From Bacteroidaceae bacterium (GTDB lineage: Bacteria; Bacteroidota; Bacteroidia; Bacteroidales; Bacteroidaceae): a DNA stretch of 64,000 nt. The notes under the pieces are model-generated. The model had not been told where the DNA came from, did no database searches, and saw only the letters and a program-made list of their open reading frames with translations. Location: assembly GCA_017466325.1 (NCBI GenBank), contig JAFTUK010000037.1:42374-106373 (forward strand), given 5' to 3'. Position 1 is the first letter of the stretch. Each line of letters opens with the position of its first letter. The translations under genes were made by a program, and so were the position numbers. This document shows, piece after piece, positions 35,790-42,505 of this stretch.

Positions 35790-36443
35790 ATGCTTGATGA
35801 TATTCTAAATGAAATTCCCTTGTCTCAGTCTATTTCCGATGTCACACAGGATATAGACATTGGTGCTCTTCCAAATTGGAACGAGGACGACAATCTGTCA
35901 AAGAAGGATATCTTTGCCGTAGAACAGCGAAAGGCCTGGGATAAGTCTGTAGAGGCACGTTGTGACTTTACTCCTAAGCTTCGTCTTACTCGTCGTGCTT
36001 CTACAAACTTTATCTCGCTTTGGCAGAAGTCCATATTCGGAAGGACACTGACTGAGATAAAGGCTGATGATTCAATGGTGCAGTTCTTCATTGATTCTCT
36101 TGTGCCGATTATCAATGAATGTGTAGGGTATTATATATCATCTGGCAATTGGGCTATAGTTACTACTCCTATGCGTAGACATCGTGAACATAATTTTGCT
36201 TCGCGTATTGCTGAAGGTATTGGCAATACTCTTGGGATTCCTTTCTACTTTGACTGTGCACATTGTCAGAGCAAACAGCGTGTCGGGGCGGTGTTCCTTC
36301 CTAATAACATTCCGGCAGAACCGAATGTGATTGTTTTTGATGATTTCGTTACGACAGGATCTACATTGCTGGCAATGAAGAATCTTCTTAACGAGCATCA
36401 AAAGAATACTGTGTTTATTACTGGAATAAACAACAAACTATAG
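35790..36443 (+). CDS. Phosphoribosyltransferase-fold protein within the packaging operon
   Basis: The 217-residue protein has the PRPP-binding motif VIVFDDFVTTGSTL near residues 182-195, with a flexible loop before it and a C-terminal hydrophobic strand, as in ComF/PRTase proteins. Its N-terminal 90 residues are unrelated to any enzyme domain recognised. PRTases transfer ribose phosphate groups to bases or related compounds. It is unusual for such a gene to sit between capsid and terminase genes. It could support nucleotide salvage, DNA modification or host takeover. The substrate is unknown. Confidence 0.65.
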   Translation: MLDDILNEIPLSQSISDVTQDIDIGALPNWNEDDNLSKKDIFAVEQRKAWDKSVEARCDFTPKLRLTRRASTNFISLWQKSIFGRTLTEIKADDSMVQFFIDSLVPIINECVGYYISSGNWAIVTTPMRRHREHNFASRIAEGIGNTLGIPFYFDCAHCQSKQRVGAVFLPNNIPAEPNVIVFDDFVTTGSTLLAMKNLLNEHQKNTVFITGINNKL

Positions 36444-36471
36444 TCCGAATTATTTTCAAAAAATCATCCCG

Positions 36472-36496
36472 ACTTTAATTGTATTTTGTCCACCTA
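36472..36496 (+). promoter_or_regulatory. 25-nt leader motif, copy 2
   Basis: Second copy of the block at 31099-31123, with two mismatches, ending at the first base of the terminase start codon. Its closeness to the start codon implies a translational or promoter-proximal role shared by two genes of the element. Confidence 0.5.
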
Positions 36497-38151
36497 TGAG
36501 CAAGGAAGTTTATTTCAACAAACCCCAGCGTTTGACTCAGCTGATTGGTGCTAATATTTCTGTTATTGTTGCAGGTCGTCGTACTGGTAAGACTGATTCT
36601 ATTGCGGCTCCTTTTGTGCTTCGTAACATGCAGCGTATGCCTGGTTCTACAGGTGGCATAGTGGTGCCTACCTTCAAACATGGGCTTACGAATACTCTGC
36701 CGGGACTCCTTGCGGCATGGAAGCGATGGGGGTACATCCGTGGCATTCACTATGTCATCGGGCGCAAGCCTCCGAAGACTTTTGCCAAGCCTATAATTGA
36801 GCCGGCAGAGTATGAGCACGTTATAACTTTTTACAATGGGTCTTGTGCTGTGATAATCTCTCAGGACCGTCCTGGTTCTTCTAACTCGCTGACGCTTTCA
36901 TGGCTTCTTGTGGATGAAGCGAAGTTCATCGACTACAACAAGCTGAAGGATGAGACGCTTCCTGCCAATGGTGGCATTAAGTCTTACTTCGGCAAGCATT
37001 CTTGTAATCACTCTATCATGATACTTAGTGACATGCCTCAAACGCAGAAGGGGTCTTGGTTCCTGCATTATAAGGATAAGATGGACAGCGAGGTGATTGC
37101 TGCTATAGAGGGGCTTGTTTATGATATTTGGAGGTTGAAGGAGAGGATAAAATCCTTCAAGGAGTCAGGCGAAGCAATTCCTAAACAACTTCTTTATACA
37201 TTAAAGCATAAAGACAGACAATTAAATCAGTTACGTTCCATTGCCACTTACTATAAGGAGTATTCTTCTATTGAGAATTTGCAGTTGCTTGGAGAGAACT
37301 ATATCCGTCAGATGAAGCGTGACTTGACTCCACTGACGTTCCAGACTTCGATACTTTGTCAGCGCATTGGTATAGCAAAGGATGGTTTCTATTCTTCCAT
37401 GAGGGAGGGGCATAAGTATGATGCTTCAGACATGGAGTATCTGGACAATGTTGCTCAGTCATTCTACGATAATGATGATTCTCATATTTCTGCCATAGGG
37501 GCGCAGATGGATAGTCGTGCGGACAAGGATACTGACCCGAATGCGCCTATTTGCATTGGGATGGATTACAATGCTAATATTAACTGGATTGTGGCTGGAC
37601 AGCCTTCTGGAAGGAGGTTGAATGTAATAAAATCTTTCTATGTTAAATTTGAAAGAAAGATACCTGCTCTTGTGGAGGAGTTCTGTTCTTACTATGCGTT
37701 CCATAAGAACAAAACGGTGATATTCTATTACGATACAACAGCCCTTGGTTCAAACTATGCAGTGAATGAACAGGACTTCCGTTGGGTCATCATCCACGAG
37801 TTTGAACGTCGTGGTTGGGAGGTGGTTGATGTGTATCTTGGCAATCCCATGCGTCATGATGAGAAGTACCTGCTCATCAACCAGGGATTTGCCGGAAAGC
37901 AGAGGTTGATGCCGTTCTTCAACAGACAGAATAATGACGACCTTATCCTTGCCATTCAGGCGGCTGGTGTTACCCGTGGACGTAATGGGTTCCGTAAGGA
38001 TAAGGGTGGAGAGAAGCTGGCAGAATCGGAGGAGGATTTGTTGGAGCACCGCACGGATGGGACGGATGCTTTTGATACGTTGTATATTGGAGCGGAGAAA
38101 TTCCCACAAACAAATCACTCTCCAAGTTATTCTGTTTCGGGTGTTTCGTAG
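36496..38151 (+). CDS. Phage-type large terminase (packaging ATPase-nuclease)
   Basis: The 551-residue protein has a terminase ATPase domain: Walker A AGRRTGKT (residues 26-33), Walker B with catalytic Glu in WLLVDEAKF (about 135-143), and motif III-like ILSDMPQTQKG. The second half has RNase H-like nuclease features, including GMDYNANINW near residue 355 and later acidic residues. It would cut and translocate DNA into the prohead. In typical phages it precedes portal and capsid genes; here it is the last gene of the set, and no portal gene is recognised. Confidence 0.85.
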   Translation: MSKEVYFNKPQRLTQLIGANISVIVAGRRTGKTDSIAAPFVLRNMQRMPGSTGGIVVPTFKHGLTNTLPGLLAAWKRWGYIRGIHYVIGRKPPKTFAKPIIEPAEYEHVITFYNGSCAVIISQDRPGSSNSLTLSWLLVDEAKFIDYNKLKDETLPANGGIKSYFGKHSCNHSIMILSDMPQTQKGSWFLHYKDKMDSEVIAAIEGLVYDIWRLKERIKSFKESGEAIPKQLLYTLKHKDRQLNQLRSIATYYKEYSSIENLQLLGENYIRQMKRDLTPLTFQTSILCQRIGIAKDGFYSSMREGHKYDASDMEYLDNVAQSFYDNDDSHISAIGAQMDSRADKDTDPNAPICIGMDYNANINWIVAGQPSGRRLNVIKSFYVKFERKIPALVEEFCSYYAFHKNKTVIFYYDTTALGSNYAVNEQDFRWVIIHEFERRGWEVVDVYLGNPMRHDEKYLLINQGFAGKQRLMPFFNRQNNDDLILAIQAAGVTRGRNGFRKDKGGEKLAESEEDLLEHRTDGTDAFDTLYIGAEKFPQTNHSPSYSVSGVS

Positions 38152-38174
38152 CGTGTGTGAGAACTGACGTAGCA

Positions 38175-38220
38175 GCGAGAGCATAGTGAATTTGCATTCA
38201 TTATGCCGAGTCGTGACGGA
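38175..38220. repeat. Hairpin element after the terminase gene, copy 2 of the dispersed element
   Basis: GCATAGTGAAT (38181-38191) pairs with ATTCATTATGC (38196-38206) with one G-U pair, inside the frame GCGAGAGCA...TGCCGAG...GGAAG that also occurs at 23890-23947. It could be a terminator-like or mRNA-end structure. The 318-bp gap 38152-38469 also contains the promoter of the HEPN gene. Confidence 0.5.
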
Positions 38221-38418
38221 AGAAGATATGTTAATATCAAGTTTCCTCAGAGCACAAATAGTTGTTAAAGGTATAGTGTGGGAGGGGTGGAATAAATTAA
38301 TTTTACAATTGTTTCAATGATGTCGAAATATAATCATGAATAAGGAGTCAAAATGTTAAAATATTAACGCTCATATCAATTTAGAATGTATTTTTACAAT
38401 AAAATCAGCAGAAAATCG

Positions 38419-38426
38419 TACATTTG
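38419..38426 (+). promoter_or_regulatory. -7 box of the HEPN-SecB-like cassette
   Basis: TACATTTG matches TAnnTTTG, 43 bp upstream of the first gene of the cassette. The -33 region is AT-rich but not a perfect TTTG. Confidence 0.5.
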
Positions 38427-38469
38427 CAAGAAACATGGGTATATAGCAATGGCATTTTAGAATCATACA

Positions 38470-38862
38470 ATGAAAATAAAAGCACAAAATAACTTGGAAT
38501 CCGCTCAAATATTGATTGATAAAAAACAATACACATGCAGTGTTCATTGTTCTTATTATGCCGTTTTCCAGTACATGAAGTACATGTTGGCTAGTACGAA
38601 TAGCAACCCTATTTCTTTTACAGAACAGAATAGCCATAATGGAGAAGATTCTCATGAATATATTTTAAACGAAACTAAGAATAGAATCAATCAGCCATAC
38701 AAAATAATACGCAACTTTTCAGAAGCTGTAAGAATATTGAAGAAAAATAGAGTTGAAGCAGATTATCAGCAAAAAGAATTTACTGATTTAGAATGTCTTG
38801 ATTGTAAGAAGAATGCAGAAGTACTAATTAGCACCCTTAAACGATATTTCGGAAACATATGA
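38470..38862 (+). CDS. HEPN-domain-like protein, candidate toxin or partner
   Basis: This 130-residue all-helical protein matches the HEPN pattern: residues 8-37 include ESAQILIDKKQ and VHCSYYAVFQYMKYML, and a later RVEADYQQ segment corresponds to the HEPN C-terminal helix. HEPN proteins of MNT-HEPN and related modules are ribonucleases with an Rx4-6H motif. No clear Rx4-6H is visible here, so it may be a non-catalytic HEPN or use a variant site. Its stop overlaps the next start by ATGA, and it heads a three-gene operon ending in a SecB-like gene. Confidence 0.6.
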   Translation: MKIKAQNNLESAQILIDKKQYTCSVHCSYYAVFQYMKYMLASTNSNPISFTEQNSHNGEDSHEYILNETKNRINQPYKIIRNFSEAVRILKKNRVEADYQQKEFTDLECLDCKKNAEVLISTLKRYFGNI

Positions 38863-39305
38863 TTAAAGATACAATAGAACAACAGTTACGTGAATGGTTC
38901 ACACAGATGACCAATCAGTATCGTTGGCTTCGCATTAAATTTGAGTTTAATGAGAATCGTGATGTTTTTATGGTGTCATTTGCGCCTACTAGCAAAATCG
39001 AGTTATCAGATGAGTTCAATCTTGCTGCATTAAAGTTTGCTGATGACATGAATGCCCGATTTGGCAACAATGCACCTCTATTTACCGACGAGGAGTTGCT
39101 TTTCAAACTCTCAGACAATGCTGAAGTAATAGGTGGAGAAAGAACTTTCTCTACTATTAGTCCATTGCGTTATTCCACGGCAGTTTCAGTCAAAACACAC
39201 CGCTCGAACTATTCATGGGTGTCTACACAATCTTGTACCACCTCGCCTATAAAAAAGAATTTTAAGCAATCTCAATCTGATTCTTGTTTTTTCGTTGCAG
39301 CATAA
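38859..39305 (+). CDS. Middle gene of the HEPN-SecB-like cassette, unknown function
   Basis: The 148-residue protein is not recognised. The N-terminal 90 residues look folded (WFTQMTNQYRWLRIKFEFN, then MVSFAPTSKIELS). The C-terminal 50 residues are Ser/Thr-rich, low in structure and aromatic, as would suit a chaperone-addiction tail. It overlaps the HEPN gene by ATGA and ends 5 bp before the SecB-like gene. By analogy with toxin-antitoxin-chaperone systems it could be the antitoxin; this is inference. Confidence 0.5.
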   Translation: MIKDTIEQQLREWFTQMTNQYRWLRIKFEFNENRDVFMVSFAPTSKIELSDEFNLAALKFADDMNARFGNNAPLFTDEELLFKLSDNAEVIGGERTFSTISPLRYSTAVSVKTHRSNYSWVSTQSCTTSPIKKNFKQSQSDSCFFVAA

Positions 39306-39310
39306 CAATT

Positions 39311-39742
39311 ATGACAAATCATATTCCTTTTCGCATCGTAGGTCTTCAGGTAGAATCTTTCTTTCTTACAGACCATAAATTTCAGGAAGAGATTCCTGTT
39401 GAAGTGCTCACAAGTTATGATTTTGGAGTCAACATCGATGAACATCTGGTTATAGCTCGTCATTCCTATACTTATCTTCAAGTAGGAACAAAATTGTTAC
39501 AAATGACACTTATTAGTACATTTGATGTAAAACCAGATGCATTTCAGAGTATGTTTCAGGAAAACAAATTTACTCTTGAACCGTTTTTTTCACAGTATCT
39601 GTCTACAATAAATGTGGGAGCTGCACGAGGAGAAATTCATGCACGATGTCAAGCGGCAGAATCAGAACTTGCTGACATCATTCTGCCACCTATAAATCTA
39701 ACCGAGGCACTGCCAGAACCAATTGTAATTACATTAGAATAG
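39311..39742 (+). CDS. SecB-like chaperone
   Basis: From ATG 39311 the product is 143 residues. The pattern of beta-strands followed by TINVGAARGEIHARC and later ADIILPPINLTEAL matches SecB-like proteins, in which the ARGxLHxKT and LPxxN motifs are conserved. Housekeeping SecB delivers unfolded proteins to SecA, but solitary SecB-like genes in toxin-antitoxin operons act as dedicated chaperones for the antitoxin. An upstream in-frame start at 39284 overlaps the previous gene and was rejected. The family call is moderate. Confidence 0.62.
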   Translation: MTNHIPFRIVGLQVESFFLTDHKFQEEIPVEVLTSYDFGVNIDEHLVIARHSYTYLQVGTKLLQMTLISTFDVKPDAFQSMFQENKFTLEPFFSQYLSTINVGAARGEIHARCQAAESELADIILPPINLTEALPEPIVITLE

Positions 39743-39854
39743 TATTCGGACTTAGGTGTCTATAGACTCTATGTGCCTAAAATGATAATGCATGTCCTAT
39801 TTTATAAGTATAGACAAAATTTATTTTGCACGTGTTGAGTTATTGCATACTAAG

Positions 39855-39875
39855 CATGGCAAATAAATTCTGCCA
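39855..39875. other. Imperfect palindrome upstream of the TPR regulator gene
   Basis: ATGGCA (39855-39860) and TGCCAT (39870-39875) form inverted arms around an AT-rich centre, 68 bp upstream of the regulator start. It may be an operator or the end of the preceding transcript. No other signal is obvious in 39743-39942. Confidence 0.3.
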
Positions 39876-39942
39876 TAACATTTATAGGTATTTCTTTTCT
39901 CTCTGAGTGCCAAAAAATATCGACTCATATACCTAACCTTTC

Positions 39943-41712
39943 ATGAATTCGAGATTAAGGTTCATATATTTCCTCCTTGGGGCATTCATATTATTCTCAT
40001 GCACTGACCAGCATGCAGAATCCATTATTACTAAGGCAGAACAGCTATTAAACACTAAGCCGGATTCTGCCCTTGCTGTACTTGATGATATCCGGGAAAG
40101 CAAGGAAGATTGGCCTCGTTCGCAACAGATGCGCTATGAGCTTGTCTATGCACAGGCACAGAACAAGGCATTTGTTAACTTTACCACAGATAGCATAGTT
40201 CTAAGTTTGGTGGACTATTATGGGCGCCATGGCAATGCCAACGAGCAGATGATGGCAAACTACATGGCTGGGTGTGCCTATAGAGATTTAGAGGATGCAC
40301 TTTCAGCACTGAAATATCTGAACTTGGCTGTAGATGCCGTTGACGAAAGCGATGAGGATTGCGATTTGAACACATTGATGCGTGTCTATAGCCAGATGGG
40401 AGGATTGTATCAGCGCGTTGCAGCGTTTGAGAACGATAGGGTGGCAAATTCTCACGCTGAACGATTGGCGTGGCAGATTGGCGATACTTTATCGACACTT
40501 CGTTTAAGGTGGGCACGGGCTTGTAGTCTATTTGAGGAAAAGAAACAATTGCAGGCAATCATGATTCTGGACAGTATAGATGCATTCATTCAGGATAATA
40601 AATTACAAGAATCGCCAATTCTCATTTATCCGATGAAAACTGATTACTATCTTGAAATTAAGGACATCAAAAGAGCAGAAACATTATTACGTGAATACGA
40701 ACATAAAACAGGTATTCTTACAGAAAGTATAGATGCCATTGTTTATGACATTGCTCACTTTCATCGCAAAGGACAATATTACAACCTTGTTCAAAATCCC
40801 GACTCAGCTATACAGATGTTCAACAAGTTGTTGTATCTCATTGGAAAACGTCCACTATATGCTTCAGAACGACACGGACTAATGGAAGTTTCCTATCGTG
40901 GTCTAACAGAAGCCTATTCACTCAAACATCAATCCGATTCTGTCATTAAGTATGCCTATCTTTATTGCTTATTTAATGATTCGCTAACGCGAGACAATTC
41001 TTCCGAAGATTTATTACGTCTGCAGTCACTATACAACTATACAAAGATTCAAGAGCAGGCCCTGAAAGCAGAGCAGAAGGCATCACGTCTTCGTGTAACA
41101 ATAATTTTGTTAGTGTTTTTCGTCACAGCCCTAGTCGTAGTATCATGGTCGATTTACCAGAAGCGACTGAAAAAAGAACGACAAAAACAGATAGCCACTA
41201 ACAAGGAGTATCAGTTGTTGTTACATAAACTAGAGAAATCTGCAGAGGAATTGCTATTAGTTAAAACAGATTCCGAGAGATTTCAAAGGGAAAAGGAGAG
41301 CGAAATACAGAAACTTCAAACGGCACTAAGCATGTATCAGGGCAATGTGCAGAATGTAGAGCAATGGAACAATGAACGCACTATCTTACAATGTGACCTT
41401 GTGCATCACCTGCACTCGTTGTCTGCACAAGGTAAAGTGGCAACTCAGGATGAATTAGATGGTTTAGTAACCATTGCCCAAAATGTTTTCCTAAAATTTC
41501 ACCAAACTATAACAGACCCCACAAAGAGGTTGTCAAATCGTGAAATTATTACATGTATATTGATTCGCTTTAAATTCATTCCTTCTGAAATAGCTGTACT
41601 GACAAACAATAGTTATCAACAGATAACCAATCTCAAGTCAACAATTAACAAAAAATTGTTCGATAAAAATGGTGCCAAAACGCTTGATTCTAATTTGATG
41701 TCTTTAAAATAA
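39943..41712 (+). CDS. Membrane-anchored TPR regulator lipoprotein
   Basis: The 589-residue protein has a lipobox LFSC with Cys20. A tetratricopeptide-type helical array (about residues 25-370) follows, then one transmembrane helix (about 383-403), a coiled coil (about 405-470) and a C-terminal domain resembling a HTH (IPSEIAVLTNNSYQQITNLKS). This layout is common in Bacteroidetes regulators that sense periplasmic signals and act on DNA across the membrane. It opens the peptide cluster and is closed by its own strong terminator, so it probably controls the downstream genes. The DNA-binding role is inferred. Confidence 0.72.
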   Translation: MNSRLRFIYFLLGAFILFSCTDQHAESIITKAEQLLNTKPDSALAVLDDIRESKEDWPRSQQMRYELVYAQAQNKAFVNFTTDSIVLSLVDYYGRHGNANEQMMANYMAGCAYRDLEDALSALKYLNLAVDAVDESDEDCDLNTLMRVYSQMGGLYQRVAAFENDRVANSHAERLAWQIGDTLSTLRLRWARACSLFEEKKQLQAIMILDSIDAFIQDNKLQESPILIYPMKTDYYLEIKDIKRAETLLREYEHKTGILTESIDAIVYDIAHFHRKGQYYNLVQNPDSAIQMFNKLLYLIGKRPLYASERHGLMEVSYRGLTEAYSLKHQSDSVIKYAYLYCLFNDSLTRDNSSEDLLRLQSLYNYTKIQEQALKAEQKASRLRVTIILLVFFVTALVVVSWSIYQKRLKKERQKQIATNKEYQLLLHKLEKSAEELLLVKTDSERFQREKESEIQKLQTALSMYQGNVQNVEQWNNERTILQCDLVHHLHSLSAQGKVATQDELDGLVTIAQNVFLKFHQTITDPTKRLSNREIITCILIRFKFIPSEIAVLTNNSYQQITNLKSTINKKLFDKNGAKTLDSNLMSLK

Positions 41713-41738
41713 GGCTTTACAAGTTCTCTTTAATATTT

Positions 41739-41789
41739 ACCCAAGCCATTGTTAATGATGCAAATTAACAACGGTTTGGGTATTTTTTA
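41739..41789 (+). terminator. Strong terminator after the regulator gene
   Basis: An 18-nt arm at 41739-41756 pairs, with a few mismatches, with 41764-41781, and a T6 run follows. It is the clearest intrinsic terminator in the cluster. Confidence 0.8.
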
Positions 41790-41865
41790 TGTAATATACT
41801 CATATATAGTCCTTTCGTGTAAAATATGTATTATGTGTCGTAAATGGCTGTATATCAATAACATA

Positions 41866-41874
41866 CCCCCCCCC
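41866..41874. repeat. Poly-C tract (C9) upstream of the cluster promoter
   Basis: Nine consecutive C residues in otherwise very AT-rich intergenic DNA, 40 bp upstream of the -33 element of the DUF3244 promoter. Homopolymers of this length are prone to slippage and can tune promoter spacing or activity. Confidence 0.6.
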
Positions 41875-41913
41875 TATATTTTGGTGTATATGTAAAATAT
41901 GTATAGATAAAAA

Positions 41914-41945
41914 TTGACAAAACTCAATTATATGTCATACTTTTG
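41914..41945 (+). promoter_or_regulatory. Promoter of the DUF3244 gene and peptide cluster
   Basis: TTG (41914-41916), a 21-nt spacer and TACTTTTG (41938-41945) match the Bacteroidetes consensus well. The gene begins 47 bp downstream. Confidence 0.65.
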
Positions 41946-41992
41946 CATCGAGAAAATTAACAACCATAAGTCTAATTTAAAAATTTTCAATC

Positions 41993-42367
41993 ATGAAAAA
42001 GTTTTCACTTAGTATCCTTTTTGGAATCATTAGTATTTTATCAATTTATGCATCATCCGAGATTGATTTTCCAATTATTGATCTTAAATGTTATAACAAG
42101 CGTCCGGCTGATGGGATAGTTCAATTAGGCCCAAGGACACTGGTTTCATCTCCTGTTGTTTATCAGGATAATTATAATTTAATATTTGAGACATCTGGAT
42201 TCTGTCACTCTGTAATTCTTATTGATGTACAGACTGATGAGGTCGTATACGAAACTATTGTCACAGAGTCTACAACACAGATAAGCCTTCCTGAATATCT
42301 TGAAGGTGAATATGAAATTAGATTCAACAGTGACAGATATTATTATTACGGTAATATTGAGTTATAA
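41993..42367 (+). CDS. DUF3244 domain-containing exported protein
   Basis: The 124-residue protein has a Sec signal peptide (residues 1-20) and a small beta-sandwich domain that ends in YLEGEYEIRFNSDRYYYYGNI, the pattern of Bacteroidetes DUF3244 proteins. They are exported or envelope proteins of unknown function, often found next to TPR or propeller genes. It follows a good promoter and lies between the regulator and the transglutaminase-like gene. Confidence 0.72.
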   Translation: MKKFSLSILFGIISILSIYASSEIDFPIIDLKCYNKRPADGIVQLGPRTLVSSPVVYQDNYNLIFETSGFCHSVILIDVQTDEVVYETIVTESTTQISLPEYLEGEYEIRFNSDRYYYYGNIEL

Positions 42368-42505
42368 AAAATGGTCCAGAAACAATGCCTGATATATATT
42401 ATTACTTAATTTTACAAAAGTGTAAGATTTACCTGCATTAAAATTGTATATTTTATCTCAGGATAATCGCAGTCATATTAAACAGATGCAACTTCATTTA
42501 TAATT

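Noticed and set aside
25930-38210. Integrative conjugative element
   Set aside because: No relaxase, conjugation or recombinase genes are visible; the gene set is phage-like packaging plus replication.
25972-38469. Flanking att direct repeats at the element ends
   Set aside because: No convincing matching repeat was found by eye between the left junction near 25905 and the right end near 38200.
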